The notes below the pieces were generated by a model that ran no database searches, was not told the origin of the DNA, and was given only the letters and a program-made list of their open reading frames with translations. A stretch of DNA of 64,000 nucleotides from Pseudolysobacter antarcticus (GTDB taxonomy: Bacteria > Pseudomonadota > Gammaproteobacteria > Xanthomonadales > Rhodanobacteraceae): assembly GCF_004168365.1 (NCBI RefSeq), contig NZ_CP035704.1, forward strand, positions 1,736,001-1,800,000, in the 5' to 3' direction. Both the position numbers and the translations under genes were made by a program. The stretch's first letter is position 1. Each line of letters opens with the position of its first letter. This document shows positions 11,601 through 19,806 of the stretch, piece by piece.

Positions 11601-13241
11601 ACCGCCTACGGCGTGACGATGGCGCTCGGAACACAGGCCGACATCACGATCAACGCGCCGTGGAATACGCCGGTGAGCGGGCTAACTTGCAACACGACTT
11701 ATCACTTCCGCATCACCGCCAGCAACAGTGCCGGCACGACGCTGGGCAATGATCTCTCGTTCACCACGTCGCCGTGTGCTGCAGCGGCACCGACCGTGAC
11801 CACGACCCCAGCTACGGCATTGGCGCTCACGGGTGCCAGCTTGAACGGAACCGTCAGCGCAAACGGCGCGGCAACCACGGTGAATTTCGAGTATGGCCCG
11901 ACCACGGCGTACGGCTCGACCTTGCCCGCCGGATCGCTGCTCGCGTCTGCCAGCAATGCGGTGGTATCAACAGCGTTGAGCGGGTTGACTTGCGCCAGCA
12001 CGTACCACTTCCGCATCACCGCGAACAACGGCACGGGCGGCACGATTCTCGGCAGCGATCTATCGTTCAGCACCTTGCCTTGTGGAGTTGCCGTGCCTAC
12101 CGTGACCACCGCGGCGGCCACCGCGCAGGCGATGGTCAGCGTGACGTTGAACGGCAACGTCAGCGCCAATGGCGCGGTCACCACGGTGTCGTTCGATTAC
12201 GGTCTGACCAGCGCTTACGGCAGCACTTTGTCGGTCGCAACCTTGGTTGCGAATTCCAGCAATACACCGATCGCGGCATCGCTCGCGGGACTGACTTGCA
12301 ACAGCACGTATCACTTCCGTATCACTGCGAACAACAGCGCCGGCACCACACTCGGCAACGATCTGTCGTTCAGCACGTTGGCGTGTGCCGCCGCACCCAC
12401 CGCGACCACCGCCGCAGCGAGCGGTCTGGCCATGACCGCGGCGACGTTGAATGGCAATGTCACGGCGAATGGCGCCGTGACCACGGTGAGTTTCGAATAC
12501 GGACTGACCACGGCGTATGGCGCCACGCAAACGGCGGGTTTGGCGAACGCCAACGCGATCAACCTGCCACTGACCGCGCCGCTGAGCGGCCTCACTTGCA
12601 ACACGACGTATCACTTCCGCATCGATGCGAACAACGGCAACGGTGGCACGGTATTCGGCAACGACCTGTCGTTCACCACGCTCGCGTGTCCGGTGGTCAC
12701 GAGTTTCAGTGGCATGACATCGACGAATAGTGGTACGGCGACGGCTGTACTTTCGGGCGGCGGTGCGACGTGTTCATTCGGCAATGCGGCCTTCGTCGCG
12801 CCATCCAGCCCGTTGCCGGCGGGCGTGAATTTCCCGGACGGATTGTTCCAGTTCAGCACCACCAATTGCACTGGCGCGATCACGATTACGGTGACGTTTC
12901 CGACCGCATTCCAGCCCGCGGCGCAATACTGGAAATACGGCCCGACCCCGGGCCAGGCCGCGGCGCATTGGTACACGCTTGGCGCTGCCAATACTCTGAC
13001 GATGTCCGGCCACGTTGCCACGTTCAACATCACCGACGGCGCGTTGGGTGACGATGATCTGCTGGTCAACGGCAGCATCGTCGATGCCGGCGGCCCGAGT
13101 GCGATCAATCCAACAGCGGTTGTAGCGACGCCGGTGCCGAGCCTGAATCAATGGGGTTTGCTGGCCTTGTGCGGATTGCTGATCGCATTGGCAGGGAAGG
13201 GCATGCGCACACGCGCCACGAATGCGGATCACGACAAATAA
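8628..13241 (+). CDS. Secreted beta-helix / Fn3-like repeat protein with IPTL-CTERM anchor
   Basis: 1537-residue surface or exported protein. A signal peptide (1-40, cleavage after KPVFA) is followed by a right-handed parallel beta-helix region (about 55-650) that opens with CSLRAAI and is rich in NxI.GN/ISGN repeats. Six tandem Fn3-like units start near 749, 851, 953, 1054, 1156 and 1256. Next comes a choice-of-anchor-U-like domain (about 1357-1490: FPDGLFQF, YWKYGP, WYTLG, GDDDLLVNGSIVDAGGP). The end is an IPTL-CTERM signal: VPSLNQWG (1503-1510), a hydrophobic helix, then basic residues. IPTL-CTERM proteins are thought to be processed by exosortase XrtH. Start chosen for the signal peptide; RBS is weak. 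Likely adhesin or cell-surface glycan-binding protein, function unproven. Confidence 0.85.
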   Translation: MKSISIEPVSIAPPLRIGMRQFVRMLLLSLICLLGKPVFADTFLVDVGSDAVQNPANTTTCAEQGNTAHCSLRAAIMLGNTRAGSHTITFSPTVLMITVINGGLPTMMAPFTVIGNHITTINGNGHGCLDLTDSGTVALGHSDGATNSSITNMVINNCGGNGINANGHSYIFAGNFIGVDATGLIAKPNVLHGIALSSTHVYPDTSSNFLLNLYNNPNFPVQPIDASQINAFSNNLATALASLTPVVISGNVISGNTKNGIEIYSQNMAAVLISGNKIGTDLTGNIAIANGGDGVHLVGSTFGNLIGPDNVISGNTGNGIFVEAGTVFMPSYIMGNRIGLAATDASAHIGNGLSGIRTNTLPDSSLSNHNPTGLALLIGPSNLISDNKGISNSVDPDFLSDDEAGVRITGASKSVKVVSNTIGMAEFPIGTPLASKAYGNVGDGIIVTASGNTIGGSTSTGNIIAGNARHGIVVGGSGVTATNIQGNLIGIHSAFAGNFALGNGFDGVHIDSANSTNGGGAAPTDFNTIAGNGRNGLKIRLGNNSFGWSNLAQRNRIYSNAKLLAGVGLDLDHNENATDALHDELVNYANLDQAAPIICVGLPGEPDECSGFSAPISSGGNTTLSWTFKSHGPATFRLEFFQIDAASDNAATSMTFLGEQQITTIASGLPSGAGCSAGRCTATIAASAAGAYVLMTATDITPLTDQPGMLGDWKNNLTCFAGDLGIILSACNVNNTSEFSNVVSVPAAAPDVTTTAASALAMTGASLNGTVSANGAATTVSFEYGPTTSYGSSLAAGSLLANASNAVVSMPLSGLTCNTTYHFRITANNGVGGTIVGSDMSFSTLACGVAAPAATTTAATALALTGASLNGTVSANGAATTVSFEYGLTTAYGSTLAAGSLLANASNAPVSTSLSGLTCATMYHYRITASNGTGGTILGSDMSFTTLACGVAAPTMTTTAATAISLVGATLNGTVTSNGATTAVSLDYGLTTAYGVTMALGTQADITINAPWNTPVSGLTCNTTYHFRITASNSAGTTLGNDLSFTTSPCAAAAPTVTTTPATALALTGASLNGTVSANGAATTVNFEYGPTTAYGSTLPAGSLLASASNAVVSTALSGLTCASTYHFRITANNGTGGTILGSDLSFSTLPCGVAVPTVTTAAATAQAMVSVTLNGNVSANGAVTTVSFDYGLTSAYGSTLSVATLVANSSNTPIAASLAGLTCNSTYHFRITANNSAGTTLGNDLSFSTLACAAAPTATTAAASGLAMTAATLNGNVTANGAVTTVSFEYGLTTAYGATQTAGLANANAINLPLTAPLSGLTCNTTYHFRIDANNGNGGTVFGNDLSFTTLACPVVTSFSGMTSTNSGTATAVLSGGGATCSFGNAAFVAPSSPLPAGVNFPDGLFQFSTTNCTGAITITVTFPTAFQPAAQYWKYGPTPGQAAAHWYTLGAANTLTMSGHVATFNITDGALGDDDLLVNGSIVDAGGPSAINPTAVVATPVPSLNQWGLLALCGLLIALAGKGMRTRATNADHDK
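10872..12690 (+). repeat. Six tandem ~303-bp Fn3-like repeat units
   Basis: Unit starts at 10872, 11178, 11484, 11787, 12093 and 12393 (spacing 300-306 bp, always in frame). Each encodes a T-T-x-A-A-T/S lead, LNG.VSANGA, a YGxTTxYG strand, LSGLTCNTTYHFRI and G.DLSF.T. Nucleotide similarity between units is high, implying recent internal duplication. Confidence 0.85.
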
Positions 13242-13357
13242 AAACACCGACGTGCAAAAGCGACGCGGCCTGTCGAAGCCTGCCCAGACCGGCTGACAGT
13301 GCCGCGCATCGCCCAGCAATGACAATTAAAAACGAGCAGGTCGAATGATGTCGACCC

Positions 13358-13395
13358 GGATCGGGTTCCGGTTCCTCCAGGCTGGAACCCGATCC
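13358..13395. terminator. Perfect 12-bp inverted repeat, possible terminator
   Basis: GGATCGGGTTCC (13358-13369) pairs perfectly with GGAACCCGATCC (13384-13395) across a 14-nt loop. It lies between the IPTL-CTERM gene and the DUF2846-like gene. No T-tract follows, so rho-independent termination is unproven; an mRNA-stabilising hairpin is equally possible. Confidence 0.45.
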
Positions 13396-13460
13396 GTTGG
13401 CCAGCACGCTAATGCAATGATTCGCGCAATTTTACCTCCGGGAAAACCAAGGAAATCGCA

Positions 13461-14057
13461 ATGCCAAATCTTCCGATGAGTTCGATTTTCAGAGCCGTAA
13501 TCATTGCCTGCATCGCCGGCTTGTTGCTCGGCATGCTCAACGCATTTGTCGTCAAACACGGCAATGGCAATCCCGGCATGCCGCTGGCGCAGATTGCACT
13601 GATCAGCGCTTTCATCGGCGGCCTGAGCTTGTTCGTGAGCCATCAAATGCGCGGCAATAACGGGGCGAGCGGCACCACGACAGCTGAAGAACAACAAGCA
13701 AAACTGTTTCTGCCGGATTCGCAGAATGCAGTGGTATATATTTTTCGCGATGCGTTTTACGCAACGCTGATCGGTTTCGATATCCGCCTGAATGGTGAGC
13801 GCGTGGGACAGACTCGCGGCAAGACATTTTTACGCCTGACTCTCGCGCCGGGCCAACATGTGCTGAGCAGTATCAATCCGCAAAATGCGACACAAACCGA
13901 TCTGACCTTGCATGTCATCGCCGGCAGGATCGGCTACTTCGAGCACAGCGTGCGTTTTGCAGCCAAAGGCGCGCAGCACGGTTTTAATGTGTGCGATGGC
14001 GCCACCGCACAGAGCCGTGTGCGACGCTGTCGTTTGATCAAGCCCGCATCGGTCTAG
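13461..14057 (+). CDS. Membrane-anchored DUF2846-like protein
   Basis: 198 residues. Two hydrophobic segments (about 9-29 and 41-60) precede a periplasmic or cytosolic beta domain whose pattern AVVYIFRDAF...FDIRLNGERVGQTRGKTFLRLTLAPGQHVL matches DUF2846. A Cys pair sits near the C-terminus (VCDGATAQSRVRRC). DUF2846 proteins are often lipoproteins of unknown function; this one is held by helices instead. RBS aagga upstream of ATG 13461. No functional link to its neighbours is visible. Confidence 0.75.
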   Translation: MPNLPMSSIFRAVIIACIAGLLLGMLNAFVVKHGNGNPGMPLAQIALISAFIGGLSLFVSHQMRGNNGASGTTTAEEQQAKLFLPDSQNAVVYIFRDAFYATLIGFDIRLNGERVGQTRGKTFLRLTLAPGQHVLSSINPQNATQTDLTLHVIAGRIGYFEHSVRFAAKGAQHGFNVCDGATAQSRVRRCRLIKPASV

Positions 14058-14072
14058 TCGGATACGGGCTGA

Positions 14073-14306
14073 TCAAAGCCGCCAAAGCCGACACCACCAA
14101 TCCGGGTCGACCGGAAAGTCGAGTTCGGGCAGTCCGCAATGCTCATGGCGCGGATGGAAATAAATGCAGGTCGAGCACGACTGCTCACCGCCCGGACTTT
14201 TGAATGGCGTGCGGATCAAACCCGCGATCACTACTTTTTCCTTGACATCCGCAGTGATGCGGATTCGATCGATGATGGCGTCAGCTACATCGGTTTCTGT
14301 GGTCAT
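14073..14306 (-). CDS. Small HiPIP-like cysteine-rich protein
   Basis: 77 residues from ATG 14306 (MTTETDVADAI). The N-terminal half is hydrophilic/amphipathic (IIDRIRITADVKEKVVIAGL). The C-terminal half carries ESCxxC-type SCSTCIYF, then C and a final DPDWWCRLW, i.e. C-x2-C ... C ... W-C. This is the spacing type used to ligate the 4Fe-4S cluster in high-potential iron-sulfur proteins, including the one at 26798 in this window. There is no signal peptide, so it would be cytoplasmic. Function unknown; a metal or Fe-S site is inference. Confidence 0.65.
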   Translation of the reverse strand: MTTETDVADAIIDRIRITADVKEKVVIAGLIRTPFKSPGGEQSCSTCIYFHPRHEHCGLPELDFPVDPDWWCRLWRL

Positions 14307-14404
14307 GGCTGTTGTTCTCGAAGTGCTGCGAGTGGGCGTATCCGGCATTGCGACGAGCGATCGTCAAAAGCAGTATCAAACGCTTGGTGTTAGCGCAACG
14401 TGCA

Positions 14405-15736
14405 TTATTTTTTTGTGGGAGGCAGTGGTATCTCCCACCAGCCGACATAGGTGCCCTTGGTGGCAAGGTGCAGCACGCGAATACTCATGCCGTCGGGAGT
14501 GAGTTCCATTTCATGATGTTGATCCCTCAGTGTTTCGGGCCGAGCGGAAAAGGCTGTCTTTCGATCGCCGGTTTGCTGACGTAGCCATAACGCCGTTGAT
14601 ACGCCGCGCAAATTTGCATCGAGGTCCAGAATCCGAGTGTAGTAATCGCTGTAGTCGAACGAATTTTCCACCAAGTAACATCCCACCATATCGAACGGCC
14701 ACTCTGCGTAGCTGCAATGTGGTGGCGAAAAAGGTGGCTCGGGCGCTCTCGCGGAAACCTTGCGTTTATGCTCCATGTTGCACAGGCGGGCGTAATGAAC
14801 TGTGGCGATCAGGCGTGCATGTTCGCGATTCATCATGAGTCTTTCGATAACGGGCGCCGAGACTTTGGGTGGATGACTGCCAAAGGAATCATGTTCATCG
14901 CTGAAAACGGTTTCGATGGATTTGAACTCGTTACGCATTTCATCGCATTGATCAAACTCATCGTCGAGCAAAGGCGTGAAGGTTGATGCACAGGTTTCCG
15001 GCAAAATATAATTGCTCGGTACCTCGTTCAGCATCTGCGAAAACACGCGTGCGGATTCGGTGACGCGAGAAATTCCGATCAGATCGGAAATCAACATGTC
15101 GGTATGCGCTCGCAGACGGCGCCAGGTATTGGCGAACTCACATACTTCGCTGAATCCAGCGCGAGTATCACCGTCGATGAACTGCATTGCTGCATTGCTT
15201 AGCACCAGTTCGGCGCTTCCTGTGGACGGCAACGGAGACTCGAAGCTTTTCGGAAGCGGATCACGAATCTGGCTGAATCTGGCGAGCTCGCGGGTGCGCT
15301 GCAACAGCCCCGCGTGGCTGTCGATGATCTTGCGAACCGCTTCGGGTGCCTTGCGAATCTTGGCGAGACAAGAGCTTTCTTTTCGACTACACAAAATTTC
15401 CAGGTCGGCGGTCGTGACAGACTCCGCGGTCAGATTGGCGGCAACGGAAGGCCGAAGATTCTTCAGTGATTCTTCGCTGCTGACAAGTCCATTGGCGCGC
15501 TCGACATCCTTCTGCGTGATGCCACGGCGTTCACTCAAAGGAATGTCGTATTGAATCAACCATAGACTGGGATAGGCGTTGCTATCGTCATTGGGATCCG
15601 GGCCGTGCTGTTTCAGCACCGCCAGTGCCGCCCATTGTTCGGTAGTCGACTGTGGAAGAACGCCCGCCAGGCAAATGAAGATCCATAACAGCAGGGTTAG
15701 CGGTATCAATAACGCTAACCAGAAATACCAACGCAT
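14405..15736 (-). CDS. Hypothetical single-pass membrane protein
   Basis: 443 residues with one N-terminal transmembrane helix (about 4-28, WYFWLALLIPLTLLLWIFICL) and a large soluble, probably periplasmic domain. The body is largely alpha-helical by composition, with several Cys residues (for example EILCSRKESSCL and PPHCSYAEW). I recognise no domain. It resembles orphan proteins found in Xanthomonadales. It is followed on the same strand by the small HiPIP-like gene 98 nt away. Confidence 0.65.
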   Translation of the reverse strand: MRWYFWLALLIPLTLLLWIFICLAGVLPQSTTEQWAALAVLKQHGPDPNDDSNAYPSLWLIQYDIPLSERRGITQKDVERANGLVSSEESLKNLRPSVAANLTAESVTTADLEILCSRKESSCLAKIRKAPEAVRKIIDSHAGLLQRTRELARFSQIRDPLPKSFESPLPSTGSAELVLSNAAMQFIDGDTRAGFSEVCEFANTWRRLRAHTDMLISDLIGISRVTESARVFSQMLNEVPSNYILPETCASTFTPLLDDEFDQCDEMRNEFKSIETVFSDEHDSFGSHPPKVSAPVIERLMMNREHARLIATVHYARLCNMEHKRKVSARAPEPPFSPPHCSYAEWPFDMVGCYLVENSFDYSDYYTRILDLDANLRGVSTALWLRQQTGDRKTAFSARPETLRDQHHEMELTPDGMSIRVLHLATKGTYVGWWEIPLPPTKK

Positions 15737-16134
15737 ATTTTGGATTTCGCCGATTCGAGTTTTTCAGAGGGTGGAAAATCAAATCGACAGCATGGGTTTC
15801 GATTCGATTTTTACGATGTTAGCTTCAGTGGCATTTACTGGCGTGACGACAACGCCCCATCCAATCTGATGAGATAATACTTGAACACTTGCTGGCATGC
15901 CGAATGGCCCGTTGTGGCACGGGCCGGGTGGTTCTCAGACGAACAGAAACCGCCACGTCGCAGCGCCATGACGATGCGTCAGATTATGCGGAAATCGGTT
16001 CGATTGATCGCCGGTGGTAGCAGCATCACTTACGTATCGCTTGATTCCTATTCGCGAGCACAACCTACACGAGTCATTCCGTTATGGCGGAAATCCCGTG
16101 TAGGATGTGCTCATGGCCGCTTGAGGGAATATCG
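15737..16134. other. Intergenic region, ~400 nt, with a 7-bp hairpin
   Basis: No convincing gene. A hairpin GGCCCGT-tgtggc-ACGGGCC lies at 15906-15925 without a T-tract. A gataat sequence near 15872 could be a -10 element. An open plus-strand frame from 15881 has no family resemblance and no good RBS, so it was not called. Confidence 0.4.
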
Positions 16135-16572
16135 ATGGCTAATGCGCGCACGCGTTACGACACAATCAGCAGCTTCATGCAGCGGCAGTACGAGGCCAAG
16201 GCCACCGTGCTGTACAACAAACCTGCGGTCGAGATCGCCAACACGCCTTTCCTGTTTTACATGCTGCCGGGCATGGCGTTCCGATTGCGTGGTCGCGCGC
16301 GAGATAGCGCACTGGCGCTCGCTGGCGCGGTGCTGTGGACACCTTACGGCGAACCGCCCGGCAACAGTCCGTGGGTACTGGTTCCAGTGATTCATTTTCT
16401 GCGCTGGGACGGGTTCGCGATCGAGGCGATGCGTTATGCCACCGATGCCAATGTGCGCAGGCCAGTAGCGGTGGCCAATCAAGGCCCGCCGCCCGAACCG
16501 CCGGCCGCGCTGCGTTGGCGCGACAACATCAAGGCGCTGCTGGAAAAGGCCAGTAATCTGCGGCTGCGTTAG
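16135..16572 (+). CDS. Hypothetical protein
   Basis: 145 residues from ATG 16135, preceded by a good Shine-Dalgarno (gaggga). The protein is mixed alpha/beta with a central nonpolar stretch (FLFYMLPGMAFRL, then ALALAGAVLW) but no clear transmembrane helix. The sequence has the codon use of its neighbours and looks like a real soluble protein. I do not recognise the family. Confidence 0.6.
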   Translation: MANARTRYDTISSFMQRQYEAKATVLYNKPAVEIANTPFLFYMLPGMAFRLRGRARDSALALAGAVLWTPYGEPPGNSPWVLVPVIHFLRWDGFAIEAMRYATDANVRRPVAVANQGPPPEPPAALRWRDNIKALLEKASNLRLR

Positions 16573-16801
16573 ATGATCGATACGTCAAGAGTATTTGCAA
16601 TAGGTGATCCCAAAGTTGCGCGAGGTTTTTTTCCACAATCGCTTGGGTGATATCATGGTTTCCGTCATGCGAATCGGGCCGCGCGCAGCATTCGAGGCTC
16701 TGATCGTCGGCTAGTTGTCCTGGTACCCGTCGTCATCAACGGCCGGGCATTCCTGCAAACCAATTGCATGCTGCAGCGCCGCTGCGCTACGAGTATCAAG
16801 C

Positions 16802-18151
16802 ATGGAAAATCGCGCCAATCTGCCGATCGACGATCATCACGCATTGCTTTCGACGCAGCACTGGAAGCGCCGTGCAGCGTTGTGGAGCGGAGCGATTGCC
16901 GTGGCACTGGCAGCGATCATCTTCGCCAAAGGCGGCGACCTGTGTTACCAGTTGTTCGAGCGGCTGCTCGCGAATTCTCGTTATTGGCCGTTGCTGGTCA
17001 CGCCGCTGGGCTTCGCAATCCTTGCCTGGCTAACCGAGGGCGCGCTTCGGGCCACGCGTGGCAGTGGTATTCCGCAAGTCATCGCCGCAGTAAACCCAGA
17101 GGTCGATGCGCCCTTTCGTGAGCGCCTGCTGGCGCTGCCGATCGCCGCAGGGAAACTCGTGCTGACGTTGTTTGCGATGCTCGTCGGTGCATCGATCGGT
17201 CGCGAAGGCCCGACCGTGCATGTTGGCGCTGGGCTGATGGTGTGGCTCGCGCAACGATTCGGTTTCCGCGATGCTCAATCCATCTCGCGGTTCGCGCTTG
17301 CGGGAGGCGCCGCGGGTATTGCCGCTGCTTTCAACACTCCGCTGGCCGGCGTCATGTTTGCGATCGAAGAGTTGGCAGGTGCATTCGAGCACCGTTTCAG
17401 CGGGGCGTTGCTCACCGCAGTCATGATTGGCGGTGTGGTGTCGCTGGGCTTGGTCGGCGACTATGCCTACTTCGGGAAAATGACCATATCCTTGCCACTC
17501 GGGGAAAGCTGGATCGCGGTGCTGGTCACCGGCATTGTCGGCGGACTTGCCGGTGGATTATTCGCTCGCACCATACTGTCCATCGCATCAAATCTTCCCG
17601 GAATTCTCGGGCGCTTCCGCCGCGTGAGTCCCATCGGTTTTGCTGCGGTTTGCGGCCTTGTCCTTGCGCTGCTTGGCTTGGCCAGTCACGGCTCGGTGTT
17701 CGGCACAGGTTATGCGCAGGCGCGCGAAATCATCTCGGGTAGCCATGCAATAACCGCCTGGTTCGGTGTCGACAAGTGGCTGGCAAACGTTGTTTCATCA
17801 GCCGCTGGTATTCCCGGCGGCATCTTTTCGCCCGCGCTGGCGGTAGGCGCGGGGTTAGGTGCCAATCTCGCGCCATTGCTGCCGCACACTGACCCAACGG
17901 CCGTGATCCTGCTCGGAATGGCCGCGTATCTGGCTGGAGTAACGCAGGCACCGCTGACTTCGGCCGTGATCTCGATGGAGCTGACTGACAACCACGATTT
18001 CGTCTTGCCGATCATGGCCGCTTGTGTGCTCGGGCGCACTTTTTCCACACTGTTTTGCAAGACGCCAATTTACCGAGCGCTTGCGGAGCAGGTATCACGC
18101 GACCATGCGATGCGCCATGGCGTACCGGGCGTCGAAAATGAGGCAAAGTAA
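16802..18151 (+). CDS. ClC-family chloride channel / H+:Cl- antiporter
   Basis: 449-residue integral membrane protein with the three ClC selectivity signatures: GSGIPQV, GREGPTVHVGAG (with the gating glutamate) and GGIFSPALAVG. GREGP rather than the fluoride-type GREGT-like variant argues for chloride. ATG 16802 starts MENRANLPIDD just before the first helix; no regulatory CBS domains follow. The role is anion homeostasis or acid response, by family. No riboswitch was confirmed upstream. Confidence 0.9.
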   Translation: MENRANLPIDDHHALLSTQHWKRRAALWSGAIAVALAAIIFAKGGDLCYQLFERLLANSRYWPLLVTPLGFAILAWLTEGALRATRGSGIPQVIAAVNPEVDAPFRERLLALPIAAGKLVLTLFAMLVGASIGREGPTVHVGAGLMVWLAQRFGFRDAQSISRFALAGGAAGIAAAFNTPLAGVMFAIEELAGAFEHRFSGALLTAVMIGGVVSLGLVGDYAYFGKMTISLPLGESWIAVLVTGIVGGLAGGLFARTILSIASNLPGILGRFRRVSPIGFAAVCGLVLALLGLASHGSVFGTGYAQAREIISGSHAITAWFGVDKWLANVVSSAAGIPGGIFSPALAVGAGLGANLAPLLPHTDPTAVILLGMAAYLAGVTQAPLTSAVISMELTDNHDFVLPIMAACVLGRTFSTLFCKTPIYRALAEQVSRDHAMRHGVPGVENEAK

Positions 18152-18411
18152 CCCTTCGTCTAGCACCTACCGAGGCGCCAACAAACAACGTAATTGTGCA
18201 GCAATGATGAAATGAATATCGTCAGGTGTGGGGCGTAACGAGCCTCGGTCGCCCAGATCGAACGGGCAAAGTTCGCTATCGCCGACGTCGACCGCAATAG
18301 CAGCCAGTCGCGCAATTTTGCTGGCGGCGGCGTACGATCATTTCTAAGCGCGTGCAACGGAGAGATGCGATCCGCTTGCATATCATCTTTCGCCTCGCCC
18401 GGGAGTGGTGC

Positions 18412-19806
18412 ATGACAAGGCTGATACTGCGGTTCATCGCGACAACGATTCTGACGCTGGTGGCAGTCAGTCCATGCGCTGGCGGCACGCCGACCTCGAT
18501 GGTCGCGAACGCCAGCACCACACCGCAAAGCGCGACGATCAATACGTCATTCGCCCATCCACTGGCGGTGACGGTAAAAGATTCAGGCAATAGTCCTGTG
18601 TCGGGGATCAATGTCACGTTCACGGCACCCGCTAGCGGAGCGAGTGGTCTGTTCAGCAATTCGACAACGACGATTACCATCGCGACCAATGCATCCGGCA
18701 TCGCTTCCGCACCATTCACGGCGAACGCGGTGGTGGGTGGGGCCTACATCGTCACCGCGTCAGCTACCGGGCTCACGAACGTCAATTTTTCGCTGACCAA
18801 TAACTCTCTCGCATCGTCCATGACGGCGAATGCCAGCACCACGCCGCAAAGCGCGACGATCAATACGCCATTCGCCCATCCACTGGCGGTGACGGTAAAA
18901 GATTCAGGCAACAGTCCTGTGTCGGGTATCAATGTCACGTTTACGGCGCCCGCTAGCGGAGCGAGTGGCTTGTTCAGCAATTCGACAACGATTATCACAA
19001 TTGCAACGAATGCATCCGGCATCGCCTCCGCACCATTCACGGCGAACGCGGTAGTGGGCGGGGCCTACATCGTCACGGCAGCAGCAACCGGGCTGACGAA
19101 CGTCAATTTCTCGCTGACCAATAACTCTCTCGCATCGTCCATGACGGCGAACGCCAGCACCACACCGCAAAGCACGACAGTCAATACGTCATTCGCCCAT
19201 CCGCTTGCGGTGACGGTAAAAGATTCAGGCAATAGTCCTGTGTCGGGGGTCTTTGTCACGTTCACGGCCCCCTCCAGTGGCGCGAGCGGCCTGTTCAGCA
19301 ATTCGACAACGACTATTACTATTGCAACCAATGCCTCCGGCATCGCCTCGGCAGCATTCACGGCGAACGCGGTAGTGGGCGGGGCCTACATCGTCACCGC
19401 GGCAGCTACCGGTCTGACGGCGGTGAATTTCTCGTTGACCAATAGCGCGCTTGCGCAATCGATGACGGCGAATACGGGCACGACACCGCAATCGACGCTA
19501 ATCAATTCCGCGTTCGGTTTCGCCCTCGGGGTGACCGTGAAAGATGCGAGCAATGGGCCGCTGTCGGGAGTCAATGTGACGTTCACGGCACCGAGCAGCG
19601 GCGCCAGCGGTCACTTCGTCAATACAACGACGACGATCACAGTGGCGACGAATGCATCCGGTATTGCATTGACGTCGTTTACGGCGAACTCAACGAAATG
19701 CAGTTATGCCGTCAAGGCGACGGCGGGAACATTGCAGACCGGATTTGTGTTGACCAACGAACCTGATGCAATGGACGATATTTTGTTTTGTTATGGGTTT
19801 GAGTAG
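18412..19806 (+). CDS. Secreted Big-1-like tandem repeat protein
   Basis: 464 residues with a signal peptide (about 1-25, LRFIATTILTLVAVSPCAGG) and four Ig-like bacterial (Big-1/invasin-type) units of exactly 107 residues. Each has TPQSxxxNxxF, LAVTVKDSGNSPVSG, VTFTAP.SGASG and ASGIA..FTANAVVGGAYIVTA. The last unit ends near 455, followed by the tail DDILFCYGFE. RBS gggag upstream of ATG 18412. Likely an exported surface protein; Big-1 units usually form rigid stalks. No anchor helix is visible. Confidence 0.8.
   Translation: MTRLILRFIATTILTLVAVSPCAGGTPTSMVANASTTPQSATINTSFAHPLAVTVKDSGNSPVSGINVTFTAPASGASGLFSNSTTTITIATNASGIASAPFTANAVVGGAYIVTASATGLTNVNFSLTNNSLASSMTANASTTPQSATINTPFAHPLAVTVKDSGNSPVSGINVTFTAPASGASGLFSNSTTIITIATNASGIASAPFTANAVVGGAYIVTAAATGLTNVNFSLTNNSLASSMTANASTTPQSTTVNTSFAHPLAVTVKDSGNSPVSGVFVTFTAPSSGASGLFSNSTTTITIATNASGIASAAFTANAVVGGAYIVTAAATGLTAVNFSLTNSALAQSMTANTGTTPQSTLINSAFGFALGVTVKDASNGPLSGVNVTFTAPSSGASGHFVNTTTTITVATNASGIALTSFTANSTKCSYAVKATAGTLQTGFVLTNEPDAMDDILFCYGFE
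18499..19770 (+). repeat. Four tandem 321-bp repeats
   Basis: Units begin at 18499, 18820, 19141 and 19462, a spacing of exactly 321 bp each. The first three are nearly identical at the DNA level; the fourth has diverged. Such arrays recombine easily and can change copy number. Confidence 0.9.

Noticed and set aside
16573-16801. Possible fluoride riboswitch ahead of the ClC gene
   Set aside because: Fragments such as GGTGAT and CTGATC are present, but they do not fall into the crcB-motif order or pairing, and the transporter has the chloride-type GREGP motif.
18499-19770. CRISPR-like array
   Set aside because: The 321-bp repeats are coding, with no spacers; they are Big-1-like protein units.
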